The position numbers and the translations under genes were made by a program. From the NCBI GenBank assembly GCA_020216925.1, contig JAIWOL010000084.1:1-12179 (forward strand): DNA of 12,179 bases, written 5' to 3'. How positions within the stretch are numbered: the first letter of the stretch is position 1; each line of letters begins with the position of its first letter. A model generated the notes under the pieces. That model did not search any database. It was not told the origin of the DNA and worked only from the letters and a program-made list of their open reading frames with translations. Shown here piece after piece: positions 6,451 to 12,179 of this stretch. This DNA comes from Thiobacillus sp. GTDB taxonomy: Bacteria > Pseudomonadota > Gammaproteobacteria > Burkholderiales > Thiobacillaceae.

Positions 6451-7287
6451 ATGACCATGCTTTATATCGACCTGTTCAAATCGCTCGAACGCGCTCGCTG
6501 GAATATGGAAACCGATATTCCATGGGATCGTTTCGATGCCTCGCTGCTGACAAACGAAGCTGCACTCACCATCAAGATGAACGCCATTACCGAATGGGCG
6601 GCCCTGCCGGCAACGGAAATGTTCTTGCGCGATTTTGTGCATGACAGCGACTTTTCCGCCTTCATGTCGATCTGGTTCTACGAAGAGCAGAAACACGCCC
6701 TGGTGCTGATGGAGTATCTGCGCCGTTTCAAGCCGGAACTCATGCCCACGGAAGCCGAGCTGCATGCCATCCGTTTCCCGTTCGATCCGGCTCCCCCCAT
6801 GGAGACACTGATGCTGCATTTCTGCGGTGAAGTCCGCCTCACACAGTGGTACAAGTGCGCGTCCGAGTGGCATGCCGAGCCGGTCATCAAACATATCTAC
6901 GAGACGATCTCGCGTGACGAAGGCCGGCACGGAGGCGCTTACCTGCAATACATGAAACGCGCGCTGAAAGAGGGCGGGGCTGGCGTTGCTGCGGCTTTTG
7001 CCAAAATCGGCTTCCTCATGGCGTCGAGCAAACGCTCGGACAAGGCCTTGCATCCCACCAATCTGCACGTCAACGAGGCCCTGTACCCGCAGGACACGAT
7101 CCAGTCCCGCCTGCCAGACCCGTCATGGCTGGAACGCTGGCTGGACGAACAGATCTGCTTCGATGAAACATGGGAAAACAAGGTGGTAGGCGGCATTCTT
7201 CGTAATCTTTCCAACCTGCTTGGCCAGAGCTTCGAATCCGTACGCGACCTCAACAAATACCGCAAGCAGATGCTTGCGGCCACCTGA
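6451..7287 (+). CDS. Diiron ferritin-like protein resembling acyl-ACP desaturases
   Basis: A 278-residue, helix-rich soluble protein. Six potential iron ligands follow the order of soluble acyl-ACP (stearoyl) desaturases: Glu48 (TEWAALPATE), E79-Q-K-H82 (YEEQKH), Glu127 (CGEVRLTQW) and E157-G-R-H160 (RDEGRHGGAY). The two ExxH motifs resemble the plant desaturase EENRH and DEKRHE motifs closely. It probably uses O2 at a diiron centre; substrate and reaction are not known. Because it follows a CarH-like regulator, with a CFA-like methylase and a FAD oxidoreductase opposite, a role in desaturating or oxygenating phospholipid chains is attractive but inferred. It starts 64 bp after the regulator stop in the same direction. 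No strong Shine-Dalgarno precedes the ATG at 6451, and the ATG at 6457 is an alternative. A bacterioferritin-like iron store is unlikely because of its length and motif context. Confidence 0.75.
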   Translation: MTMLYIDLFKSLERARWNMETDIPWDRFDASLLTNEAALTIKMNAITEWAALPATEMFLRDFVHDSDFSAFMSIWFYEEQKHALVLMEYLRRFKPELMPTEAELHAIRFPFDPAPPMETLMLHFCGEVRLTQWYKCASEWHAEPVIKHIYETISRDEGRHGGAYLQYMKRALKEGGAGVAAAFAKIGFLMASSKRSDKALHPTNLHVNEALYPQDTIQSRLPDPSWLERWLDEQICFDETWENKVVGGILRNLSNLLGQSFESVRDLNKYRKQMLAAT

Positions 7288-7308
7288 ATCAGAGGCTACC
7301 AATAGGCA

Positions 7309-7356
7309 GGCGGATACCGCGCCCCACGTCGCCGGCCGCGCCGGTATCCAGCCGCC
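7309..7356. repeat. GC-rich inverted repeat downstream of the ferritin-like gene
   Basis: An exact 8-bp inverted repeat, GGATACCG at 7312-7319 and CGGTATCC at 7342-7349, extended by near-complementary GGC/GCC-rich flanks (7309-7322 and 7338-7356). It begins about 20 bp after the stop codon, so it may stall or end transcription of the regulator/ferritin unit. There is no U-tract, so a classical intrinsic terminator is not supported. Confidence 0.4.
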
Positions 7357-7514
7357 ATCCAGGGTATTGCGCGTGTAGCTGCCCGCACCATAGCTTTCGT
7401 GGTTTGACGACGTCCCCGTCAAGCGCATGCAGCCCATCGCAAACCAGCGTGTCAATGCGAACCTGCTTGCAGTCGTCTTTGGCGTCTTTCCGGCGGTCTG
7501 GTGCTGATTACTTT

Positions 7515-7542
7515 ATTTAACATAATATACATTCCACGAAGT
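7515..7542 (-). other. dif-like XerCD recombination site (probable attachment junction of the element)
   Basis: Read on the plus strand: ATTTAACATAA (7515-7525) is identical to the reverse complement of the E. coli dif XerD arm. TATACA (7526-7531) is the reverse complement of the dif centre TGTATA. TTCCACGAAGT (7532-7542) sits at the XerC arm position but matches a typical proteobacterial XerC arm at only about 7 of 11 positions. A perfect XerD arm on the chromosomal side and a degenerate XerC arm on the side of the conjugation genes is what a junction created by Xer-mediated integration looks like: one arm from the host dif, one from the element. It could also be a poorly conserved native dif, but the abrupt switch of gene content across it favours the junction reading. 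Confidence 0.75.
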
Positions 7543-7550
7543 TGGCCGGC

Positions 7551-7573
7551 ATAAAACATAGCCCCAAAGGGCT
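7551..7573 (-). terminator. Possible terminator of the traI-traD-DUF4400 operon
   Basis: On the minus strand a 5-bp GC-rich stem AGCCC/GGGCT with a 4-nt loop (7573-7560) is followed by ATGTTTTAT. It lies about 95 bp after the DUF4400 stop, just inside the element. The stem is short and the T-run has only four residues, so the call is weak. It would keep element transcription from entering the dif-like site. Confidence 0.35.
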
Positions 7574-7602
7574 GCACAGGTTTGCCAATCATGGCCACTT
7601 CC

Positions 7603-7619
7603 CTGACCAACATGGTCAG
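7603..7619. repeat. Perfect 7-3-7 inverted repeat
   Basis: CTGACCA (7603-7609) and TGGTCAG (7613-7619) are perfectly complementary around ACA. It lies between the DUF4400 stop and the dif-like site. It may act as a small hairpin in the operon's 3' untranslated region or as a protein-binding site near the attachment junction; nothing decides between them. Confidence 0.4.
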
Positions 7620-7667
7620 CATCAAACCCAAATTCGTCTCCGTTGTCAACACCCTCGAATAATCCGC

Positions 7668-8393
7668 TTAAAAATACTTCTTGTAAAACTGCCATTGCAG
7701 CCTTGTTGCAAAAGCGAAAATCGCTGCAAGCGGCACAATGACCCAGAACGGACTGATTGCGACAGGTGTGCATAGATAAACCGTCACGGCTGAGGCAAAA
7801 AACATCAGTTTGGACAGCCTTCCCAGTTTGTGAATATCAGCCGATTCGCGGCCAGCACAGGCGCGGCGAATGTACCGTTCGGTCAAACCATCCGCTGTAG
7901 CAACGAAATACAGCAACATGAATAGCGGCACCGACGCCATCAGGAATCCAATCCGGATCCCATAGACTTGGATCACGTTCATGGCCAGGTAGATTTCCCG
8001 GACATTCCTGGCGACGAACTGGGTCAGATACATCTGGTCAACCTCGTTGACGCGCTGTCCGGCGATATAGGCGTAGGTGGCGTCATGTAGCGTCGTGGCC
8101 TGGAAAAACAGCCAGTACGTCCAGCGTTGGGCCACCAACGGTAGGCTCGCAAAACCCTCAGCATGAGCTCCTGACTGTAATAGTCTGGCCACGCGGGCTG
8201 ACTCAGCCTGAAAAAGCGCATCGCTGGCGGTAACTGGGTCAACCCATTGGTATTTGGCGAAGAGAAAGGCAACCACCAATGCGATTAGAGCCAGCAACAC
8301 GTAGAGCAAAACCGTCCCGAACAGCCACTTCAACGGCCACAGGAAAGCAACTGCGACATTGTTGTCGTAGAGGCCGACGCGCTTAGAAGCCAC
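7668..8393 (-). CDS. DUF4400 conjugative-element membrane protein
   Basis: A 241-residue inner-membrane protein of the DUF4400/integrating conjugative element membrane family, found directly downstream of traD in MOBH systems. Hydrophobic segments are at about residues 16-45, 148-170 and 195-230. Between the first and second is a soluble, probably periplasmic region containing LVAQRWTYWLFFQATTLHDATYAYI. The role is thought to be support of the coupling protein during transfer; the R27 TraJ protein is a comparable TraG partner. I chose the GTG at 8393 because a GGAGG lies 9 nt upstream. A longer TTG start at 8423 lacks a ribosome-binding site and would overlap traD more. The start lies 11 bp inside the traD end. 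It is the last gene before the dif-like site. Confidence 0.8.
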   Translation of the reverse strand: MASKRVGLYDNNVAVAFLWPLKWLFGTVLLYVLLALIALVVAFLFAKYQWVDPVTASDALFQAESARVARLLQSGAHAEGFASLPLVAQRWTYWLFFQATTLHDATYAYIAGQRVNEVDQMYLTQFVARNVREIYLAMNVIQVYGIRIGFLMASVPLFMLLYFVATADGLTERYIRRACAGRESADIHKLGRLSKLMFFASAVTVYLCTPVAISPFWVIVPLAAIFAFATRLQWQFYKKYF

Positions 8394-10443
8394 TGCCCTT
8401 GCCCTCCACAACCAGGGAATCAATCAGCCCAACCTGGCCGTCGTACTTCTGTCGCATGCTGGCCGCGATATCTTCCAGCGATGCCGGAATGGGCAAGGCT
8501 TCGTCCGGATCGAATAGCGGCAGCCGGATCTTGTAGAGCTGGCCGCCCTCGATCAGCGCGAAAGCCTGGCCCTTCGGTAGCTGGACCAGATCCGCAGGGG
8601 CCAGCATGGGGGTTTCCTGGGTGCTGATCCTGTCCTCGTTGCGGGTCGTAAAGGACAGAACCTCGCGATCATCGGAGCTATCCGTCACAGCGCTGGCCTG
8701 GATCGAAGTCACCAGCTGCACGTCGGGCAGCTGGTTGGTCAGGATTTCCGCCGTCTCCTTGTTTTTCACGCGAAGCATGACCAGAGTGTTCAGGTTGCCG
8801 CCGATCTGGGAAGCCTTGGCCTTGTCCCCGATACGGGCTTCCACGTCCGCCCAGGTCTGGGTGTAGACCGTCACCTGGAAACCGGCACCACCAGCCTTGT
8901 TCAGAAGCGGAATGAATTCGTCCCCGATCAGTTCGTTGAATTCGTCTGCATGGATCGAAAGCTTCCGTTTGGGAGGTGCTGTGGAAAGCCCAAATCCCTG
9001 ATCGAACTTGTATATCTGGCCGGCAATCGAGGTCAGGTCAGCAAACATGGCGTTTCCGACCGTACCAGCCACTTCGTAGTCAGACAGGGAGTCCAAGCCG
9101 ACATACACAACTGCTCCGCGCTCGATCGCGCTCATCCAGTCGAAAATCGGCCGGGGGTCGTCCGGATCGTCGTACTGGGGCGAGAGAATTCCGGCTGTCT
9201 TGCCGGTCGTGAGCTTCTCCAAGAGGGGATAAAGGCTGGAAACGAGCTTTTCGAAGTAGCTCCGGTCGTTCGACAGGATCGAGGCCAGACCATCCGCGAT
9301 CGGGTCATGCAGGTTGTTCTCTCGAACAAACAGCATGGTTTTCATCGCATCCATCGTTCGGCCGGACTTCATGACTTGCTGGATCTGGGCCTTGTCGAGC
9401 TCGATGGCCTCGACTTCCTGGTCCCAGCCCGGCCGCTCCCGGTCGAGCCAGAACTTGAAGTACTCAAGCGCAAGGGCGTCGATATTGACCGCATCCTCAT
9501 AGATCATCCTGTAATCCGGCCTGTATCCCAGGGTGGTCCGCGCCCGGGCGATCACGTTGACGAAGCGCCAGACGAATTCCTTGAACGCGGCGGATTGACC
9601 CTCACCGGGCAGCTGCCCGGCAATTCGAGTACTGACCTCCGTCGTTCGGGCGAAGTTACCGATGGGGTTGTACCTAGCCGACTGGTCGGGATACCCCAGG
9701 TGGAACATGAAGAACTCCCTGCCGGCCATGGACGCTTCGATGTAACAGCGCGTCATCAGGCCTGCATCTCCCTTGGGATCGAAGACGATGACGACATCGC
9801 CGCGCCGGATGTCCTGGGTAATGAGCACCTCAGCGAGCCGGGACTTGCCGACGCGCGTTGTCCCGAGCACGAGCATGTGGCCTGGTCGCTCGACCAGATC
9901 CATGCTGACTTCGGATTCCTCAGGCTCCAGGCCGTGAATCACTGGATCGCCGCCGACTGGTGGAAGAGGGGCGACAGGGTTCCACCATGCGTCCCGCCGG
10001 GTCTGTCGGGCTACCCATCCGTGTAGTCCCCCCCTCCCCTCGTTTCTGAACTCGAATTGCCTTGCCCAGGCGTAGGCAGGGGATTGGGTGATGTACTCCC
10101 GATTCTTGGGATCCCTGGCGAGGGCCAGGCGTTGGGTGTGGCGCTGGTCCCACTTGAATCCCATGCCCAGAAAGAGACGGCTCTTCGAGACCGGAATGTC
10201 GGATGTCTGGATGACGTACTTGGGCAAGCGGATCAAGTTCCGCTGGAACCGGGAAACCTTGAAACCTTGTCGGGCACGCCATGCGGCATGCCCGACAAGG
10301 CCGAGTGCCGCGATGCCCACGACTTCCTTGGGGAGAAAGAACCACTCGTGTGCGCTCACAAGAAGGATGGCCCCCGACAGGGACACAAAAGCGGGTGTGT
10401 ATTCGACAGCTGGCCGGAAGAGATTCTCGATCGGGTATCCCAT
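8383..10443 (-). CDS. traD: TraD/VirD4-like conjugative coupling protein
   Basis: A 686-residue type IV coupling ATPase of the integrative-element TraD class. N-terminal hydrophobic segments (about 16-32 and 40-54) anchor it in the inner membrane. Walker A is GTTRVGKS (194-201) and Walker B is VVIVFDPKGD (217-226). Further VirD4-like blocks are AVVYVGLDSLSDYEVAGTVG, the HADEFNELIGDEFIPLLNKAG segment and YTQTWADVEARIGDKAKA. It would hand the relaxase-DNA complex to the mating channel. The ATG at 10443 shares one base with the relaxase stop (TGATG), so the two are translationally coupled. The frame is open further upstream to 10626, but that extension overlaps the relaxase C-terminal domain and has no TraD similarity. 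No frameshift or missing motif is seen; the gene appears intact although its partner relaxase is broken. Confidence 0.92.
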   Translation of the reverse strand: MGYPIENLFRPAVEYTPAFVSLSGAILLVSAHEWFFLPKEVVGIAALGLVGHAAWRARQGFKVSRFQRNLIRLPKYVIQTSDIPVSKSRLFLGMGFKWDQRHTQRLALARDPKNREYITQSPAYAWARQFEFRNEGRGGLHGWVARQTRRDAWWNPVAPLPPVGGDPVIHGLEPEESEVSMDLVERPGHMLVLGTTRVGKSRLAEVLITQDIRRGDVVIVFDPKGDAGLMTRCYIEASMAGREFFMFHLGYPDQSARYNPIGNFARTTEVSTRIAGQLPGEGQSAAFKEFVWRFVNVIARARTTLGYRPDYRMIYEDAVNIDALALEYFKFWLDRERPGWDQEVEAIELDKAQIQQVMKSGRTMDAMKTMLFVRENNLHDPIADGLASILSNDRSYFEKLVSSLYPLLEKLTTGKTAGILSPQYDDPDDPRPIFDWMSAIERGAVVYVGLDSLSDYEVAGTVGNAMFADLTSIAGQIYKFDQGFGLSTAPPKRKLSIHADEFNELIGDEFIPLLNKAGGAGFQVTVYTQTWADVEARIGDKAKASQIGGNLNTLVMLRVKNKETAEILTNQLPDVQLVTSIQASAVTDSSDDREVLSFTTRNEDRISTQETPMLAPADLVQLPKGQAFALIEGGQLYKIRLPLFDPDEALPIPASLEDIAASMRQKYDGQVGLIDSLVVEGKGSGF

Positions 10444-12089
10444 CAGGCATGCTCCAGCGCTTGCTCGAACCGGACGATGCAGGGATTGTTCGCCGGCAGC
10501 GGGTTCACGAATCTGGCCGGGTCGACAATGACGACGCCTGATATCAGCTTTTTCCCCTGGCCATCTGCACCAATGACCGTATACCGCTGGATGTTGCTTT
10601 TCTTGTCTCCGCTGACCAGGTGCCATCCAGCATTCGTAACCTGCCGTTGAATGCCTGTACCCAGTTTCATGGCGGGCTTGTCGGAAGGCGTGCCTTCGCC
10701 GTCCTCACCGAACAATTCGGCAAATCGCCTGAAAATCAGGGGAGAAACCAGCATCATTCCGTCCTCGACGAAATGGATCATGGCATCAGAGCGGTTGTAG
10801 GCCATGTTTCCCTCTGCCAGCCCTTCCTGGATCCAGCGCATGAAACGCAGTGCAGCGCCGGATGGCGGTTTCCTGGCGGACGCTTGCATGACTGACTGAG
10901 ATTGGCCGGCTGGCGCGACTGGCTTGAGAACGGCGGCGGCCTTGATTTTCGGCTTCGGCCTGGCGGCGTCTTCGTCATTCAGGAATTCGTCCTCAACCTT
11001 CCTGCTTGGCGGAGTCTCACTCTGGCGCTCGGGAAGGGATCTGGCTGGTCGCGTATTCAGGGCAGGAAGGGCAAAGCTGGACTCGCGCCTGTCTGTGGTG
11101 GGTTTCTGTGCGTCGACTGCCACAGGGGGATTTGCTTGTGATGGCTCAAGCTCCAGAACATGGTTCTCTTCGGACGAGCCTGAATCAGGTTTGTCCGAGA
11201 TGTCAGATGTGTCGAACCCCGACCCTGAAGAAGAATTGTCCAGATCGGAAGTTACGGATGCTCCGTGTTGGAGTGGGGCAACCGTGCCACGAACAGATTC
11301 TGGGTATTGGCCTGGATGCTGGAACAGCTTGTCCAGGGAAAAGCACAGGACCGTTAAAGTTTGGGTCCAGCCATCCTCCAGGCTCACTGTGACGTTCCAG
11401 ACAGCCCGGTTATCCTCGGTGGGAACGAGTGCCCCATACTCCTGCCAGGTATCAAAAAGACGGTCATTCTTGTCCTTTCCGGGCACCCCCTCCCCGCTTT
11501 CCCGTGCTACCAGGAATTGACGGACCTCGTCCGCCAGGCGTTTCGAGACAAACCAGATCTTGCCGTCGTGAACCCAGCCATGTGATCCGGCACGGTTGAG
11601 GCTCAAATGCCCTTCATCCAGCATCAATCTCAAGGCCTGCATCAGTCTCTCGATCAGGGGGACGGTTTTTGCAGTAGCAAAGCGTGTCCGGGGGCCATGC
11701 ATCAGGTTGTTCTTAACCGACTCGGAATCGGCGCGGGTGACGATCTCCCTCAATGCCCCTTTGTACTGCTCTTCCCCGGACAGGTAACTGCTCAGTTCAC
11801 CCATGAGCTGAACATCTTCGGCCAACCAGGCGAGGACGTGCTGGGGCACCAGCCGTTGGAACAGAACGATGGGAAGCTTGCGATGAAGGTCGTAATCCCT
11901 GCTGTTTTCAAAATCCAGTGTGTAGTGGGTCATCCCCTGGTCCAGCATCGATCCCGCAAGGGGTTGCCACTTGCCGCAGGCCTTGTTCGAGCGGAATGCC
12001 CGAACATTGATGTCAGCCATGGGCCTGCCGATGTCGTGTAGCAAGGCACCGAGGAACACTGCGTAGGTCCACCGGTGCTTACGCTCGGG
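10443..12089 (-). pseudogene. traI: MOBH relaxase (TraI_2 family), N-terminus lost to an IS21-like insertion
   Basis: The remaining 548 residues belong to the MOBH relaxase family. The N-terminal TraI_2 domain keeps the HD-hydrolase-like motif LLHDIGRP (His18-Asp19 of the remnant, 12038-12033), followed by the metal-site region. A Ser/Asp/Glu-rich linker (about 280-410) leads to the C-terminal TraI_2_C domain (about 412-548, with RFMRWIQEGLAEGNMAYN and the helix around LIFRRFAELFGE). Full-length relatives carry roughly 100 more residues before the HD motif, including a His-rich catalytic motif. That part is absent because IS sequence begins at about 12090. An in-frame ATG inside the IS (12161) could add 24 foreign residues but has no ribosome-binding site. 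The stop overlaps the traD start. Nicking activity is probably lost. Confidence 0.85.
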
Positions 12090-12095
12090 TGTCAG

Positions 12096-12143
12096 GCGAC
12101 ACCGTAAATTGACCCCCTGGCGACACGAGGAATTGACCCCCCT
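12096..12143 (+). repeat. 24-bp-period terminal direct repeats of the IS
   Basis: Two tandem units start at 12096 and 12120. Each begins GCGACAC and contains AATTGACCCCC (12107-12117 and 12131-12141), exactly 24 bp apart. Multiple copies near each end are typical transposase-binding sites of IS21-like elements. The differing bases lie between the two conserved blocks. Confidence 0.75.
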
Positions 12144-12163
12144 TGTTCGCAAGGAGGCCATCG

Positions 12164-12179
12164 TTGGAAACGAAGCACA
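12164..12179 (+). CDS. Possible start of the IS transposase gene (istA-like), cut by right edge
   Basis: A strong Shine-Dalgarno AAGGAGG (12151-12157) is followed 6 nt later by TTG GAA ACG AAG CAC, giving Met-Glu-Thr-Lys-His before the window ends. Position and direction fit the first gene of an IS21-like element. Five codons cannot prove the identity, and the start codon is non-ATG. Confidence 0.4.

Larger units (their letters stand above)
7288..7667. other. Intergenic junction between chromosomal locus and mobile element
   Basis: About 380 bp without a convincing gene. It contains a GC-rich inverted repeat after the ferritin-like gene, a dif-like recombination site, and two small hairpins on the element side. 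A minus-strand frame from 7507 to 7289 is open for about 72 codons and reads like protein (with Cys, Trp and Gly-rich stretches), but it has no ATG, GTG or TTG start near its beginning. It may be the remnant of a gene cut off upstream by the recombination site; I do not recognise the family. Confidence 0.6.
7526..12179. mobile_element. End of a MOBH integrative conjugative/mobilizable element, continuing past the right edge
   Basis: Between the dif-like site and the right edge all genes belong to one conjugation module on the minus strand: relaxase, TraD coupling protein, DUF4400 membrane protein. This order is known from MOBH systems such as SXT/R391, R27 and PFGI-1-type elements. No integrase is visible, and none would be needed if host XerCD integrates the element at dif, as for the gonococcal genetic island. 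The other end, the mating-pair genes and maintenance genes lie outside the window. The element boundary is placed at the centre of the dif-like site; the right boundary is unseen. Confidence 0.7.
12090..12179 (+). mobile_element. Left end of an IS21-family-like insertion sequence (partial)
   Basis: Relaxase homology stops at 12090 and the sequence continues with TGTCAGGCGACACCG, a TG-starting terminus. Two copies of an AATTGACCCCC repeat follow. IS21-family ends typically start with TG and carry repeated terminal units of this type. The element would insert with its first transposase gene reading away from this end. Only 90 bp are visible, so the family call rests on the end structure and not on a transposase. 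Confidence 0.7.

Noticed and set aside
7515..7542. tRNA-gene attachment site or phage-type integrase junction
   Set aside because: No tRNA 3' end or integrase gene is visible near the junction; the match to dif explains the sequence better.
8950..10026. 358-codon plus-strand open frame
   Set aside because: Antisense to traD, including its Walker motifs; no protein-family signature or ribosome-binding site.
10444..10626. N-terminal extension of TraD from 10626
   Set aside because: It lies in another frame over the conserved relaxase C-terminal domain; the ATG at 10443 overlaps the relaxase stop in the usual coupled way.
1..12179. CRISPR arrays, rRNA or tRNA genes
   Set aside because: No regularly spaced repeat array with unique spacers and no rRNA or tRNA-like segment was seen. 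The only short tandem repeats are the two 24-bp IS units at the right edge.

Overview
The window looks like a GC-rich betaproteobacterial chromosome. That rests on gene content, codon style and the form of the dif-like site, not on a database match. It has two unrelated halves, separated by a dif-like Xer recombination site at 7515-7542.

Left half (1-7287), chromosomal stress and lipid locus. A MerR-type regulator with a CarH/LitR-like cobalamin-binding sensor domain (5439-6386, +) is divergent from a tightly packed six-gene operon on the minus strand. In transcription order the operon encodes a periplasmic glutathione peroxidase, a FAD-dependent amine-oxidase-like protein, a DUF1365 protein, a CFA-synthase-like lipid methyltransferase, a secreted chalcone-isomerase-like protein and a GPH/MFS_2 transporter that runs off the left edge. 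Neighbouring genes overlap or are 1 nt apart, so translational coupling is likely. The 157-bp divergent intergenic region carries overlapping sigma70-like promoters and two 15-bp inverted-repeat boxes that are near copies of each other. Downstream of the regulator is a diiron ferritin-like protein whose ligand motifs resemble acyl-ACP desaturases (6451-7287, +). Gene sets of this kind (CFA-like methylase, DUF1365, FAD oxidoreductase, MFS) are known from light- or singlet-oxygen-induced regulons. I infer that the locus modifies membrane fatty acids under photo-oxidative stress.

Junction (7288-7667). No convincing gene. It holds the dif-like site, with a perfect XerD arm and centre but a degenerate XerC arm, and several small hairpins, one of which may terminate the conjugation operon.

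Right half (about 7532-12179), end of an integrative conjugative or mobilizable element. On the minus strand a MOBH-type relaxase (TraI_2 family), a TraD/VirD4-like coupling protein and a DUF4400 membrane protein form an overlapping operon. The relaxase is cut near its N-terminus by an IS21-like insertion sequence that starts at about 12090 and continues past the right edge. The layout suggests a MOBH element integrated at dif by host XerCD, in the manner of the gonococcal genetic island, with its relaxase now broken.
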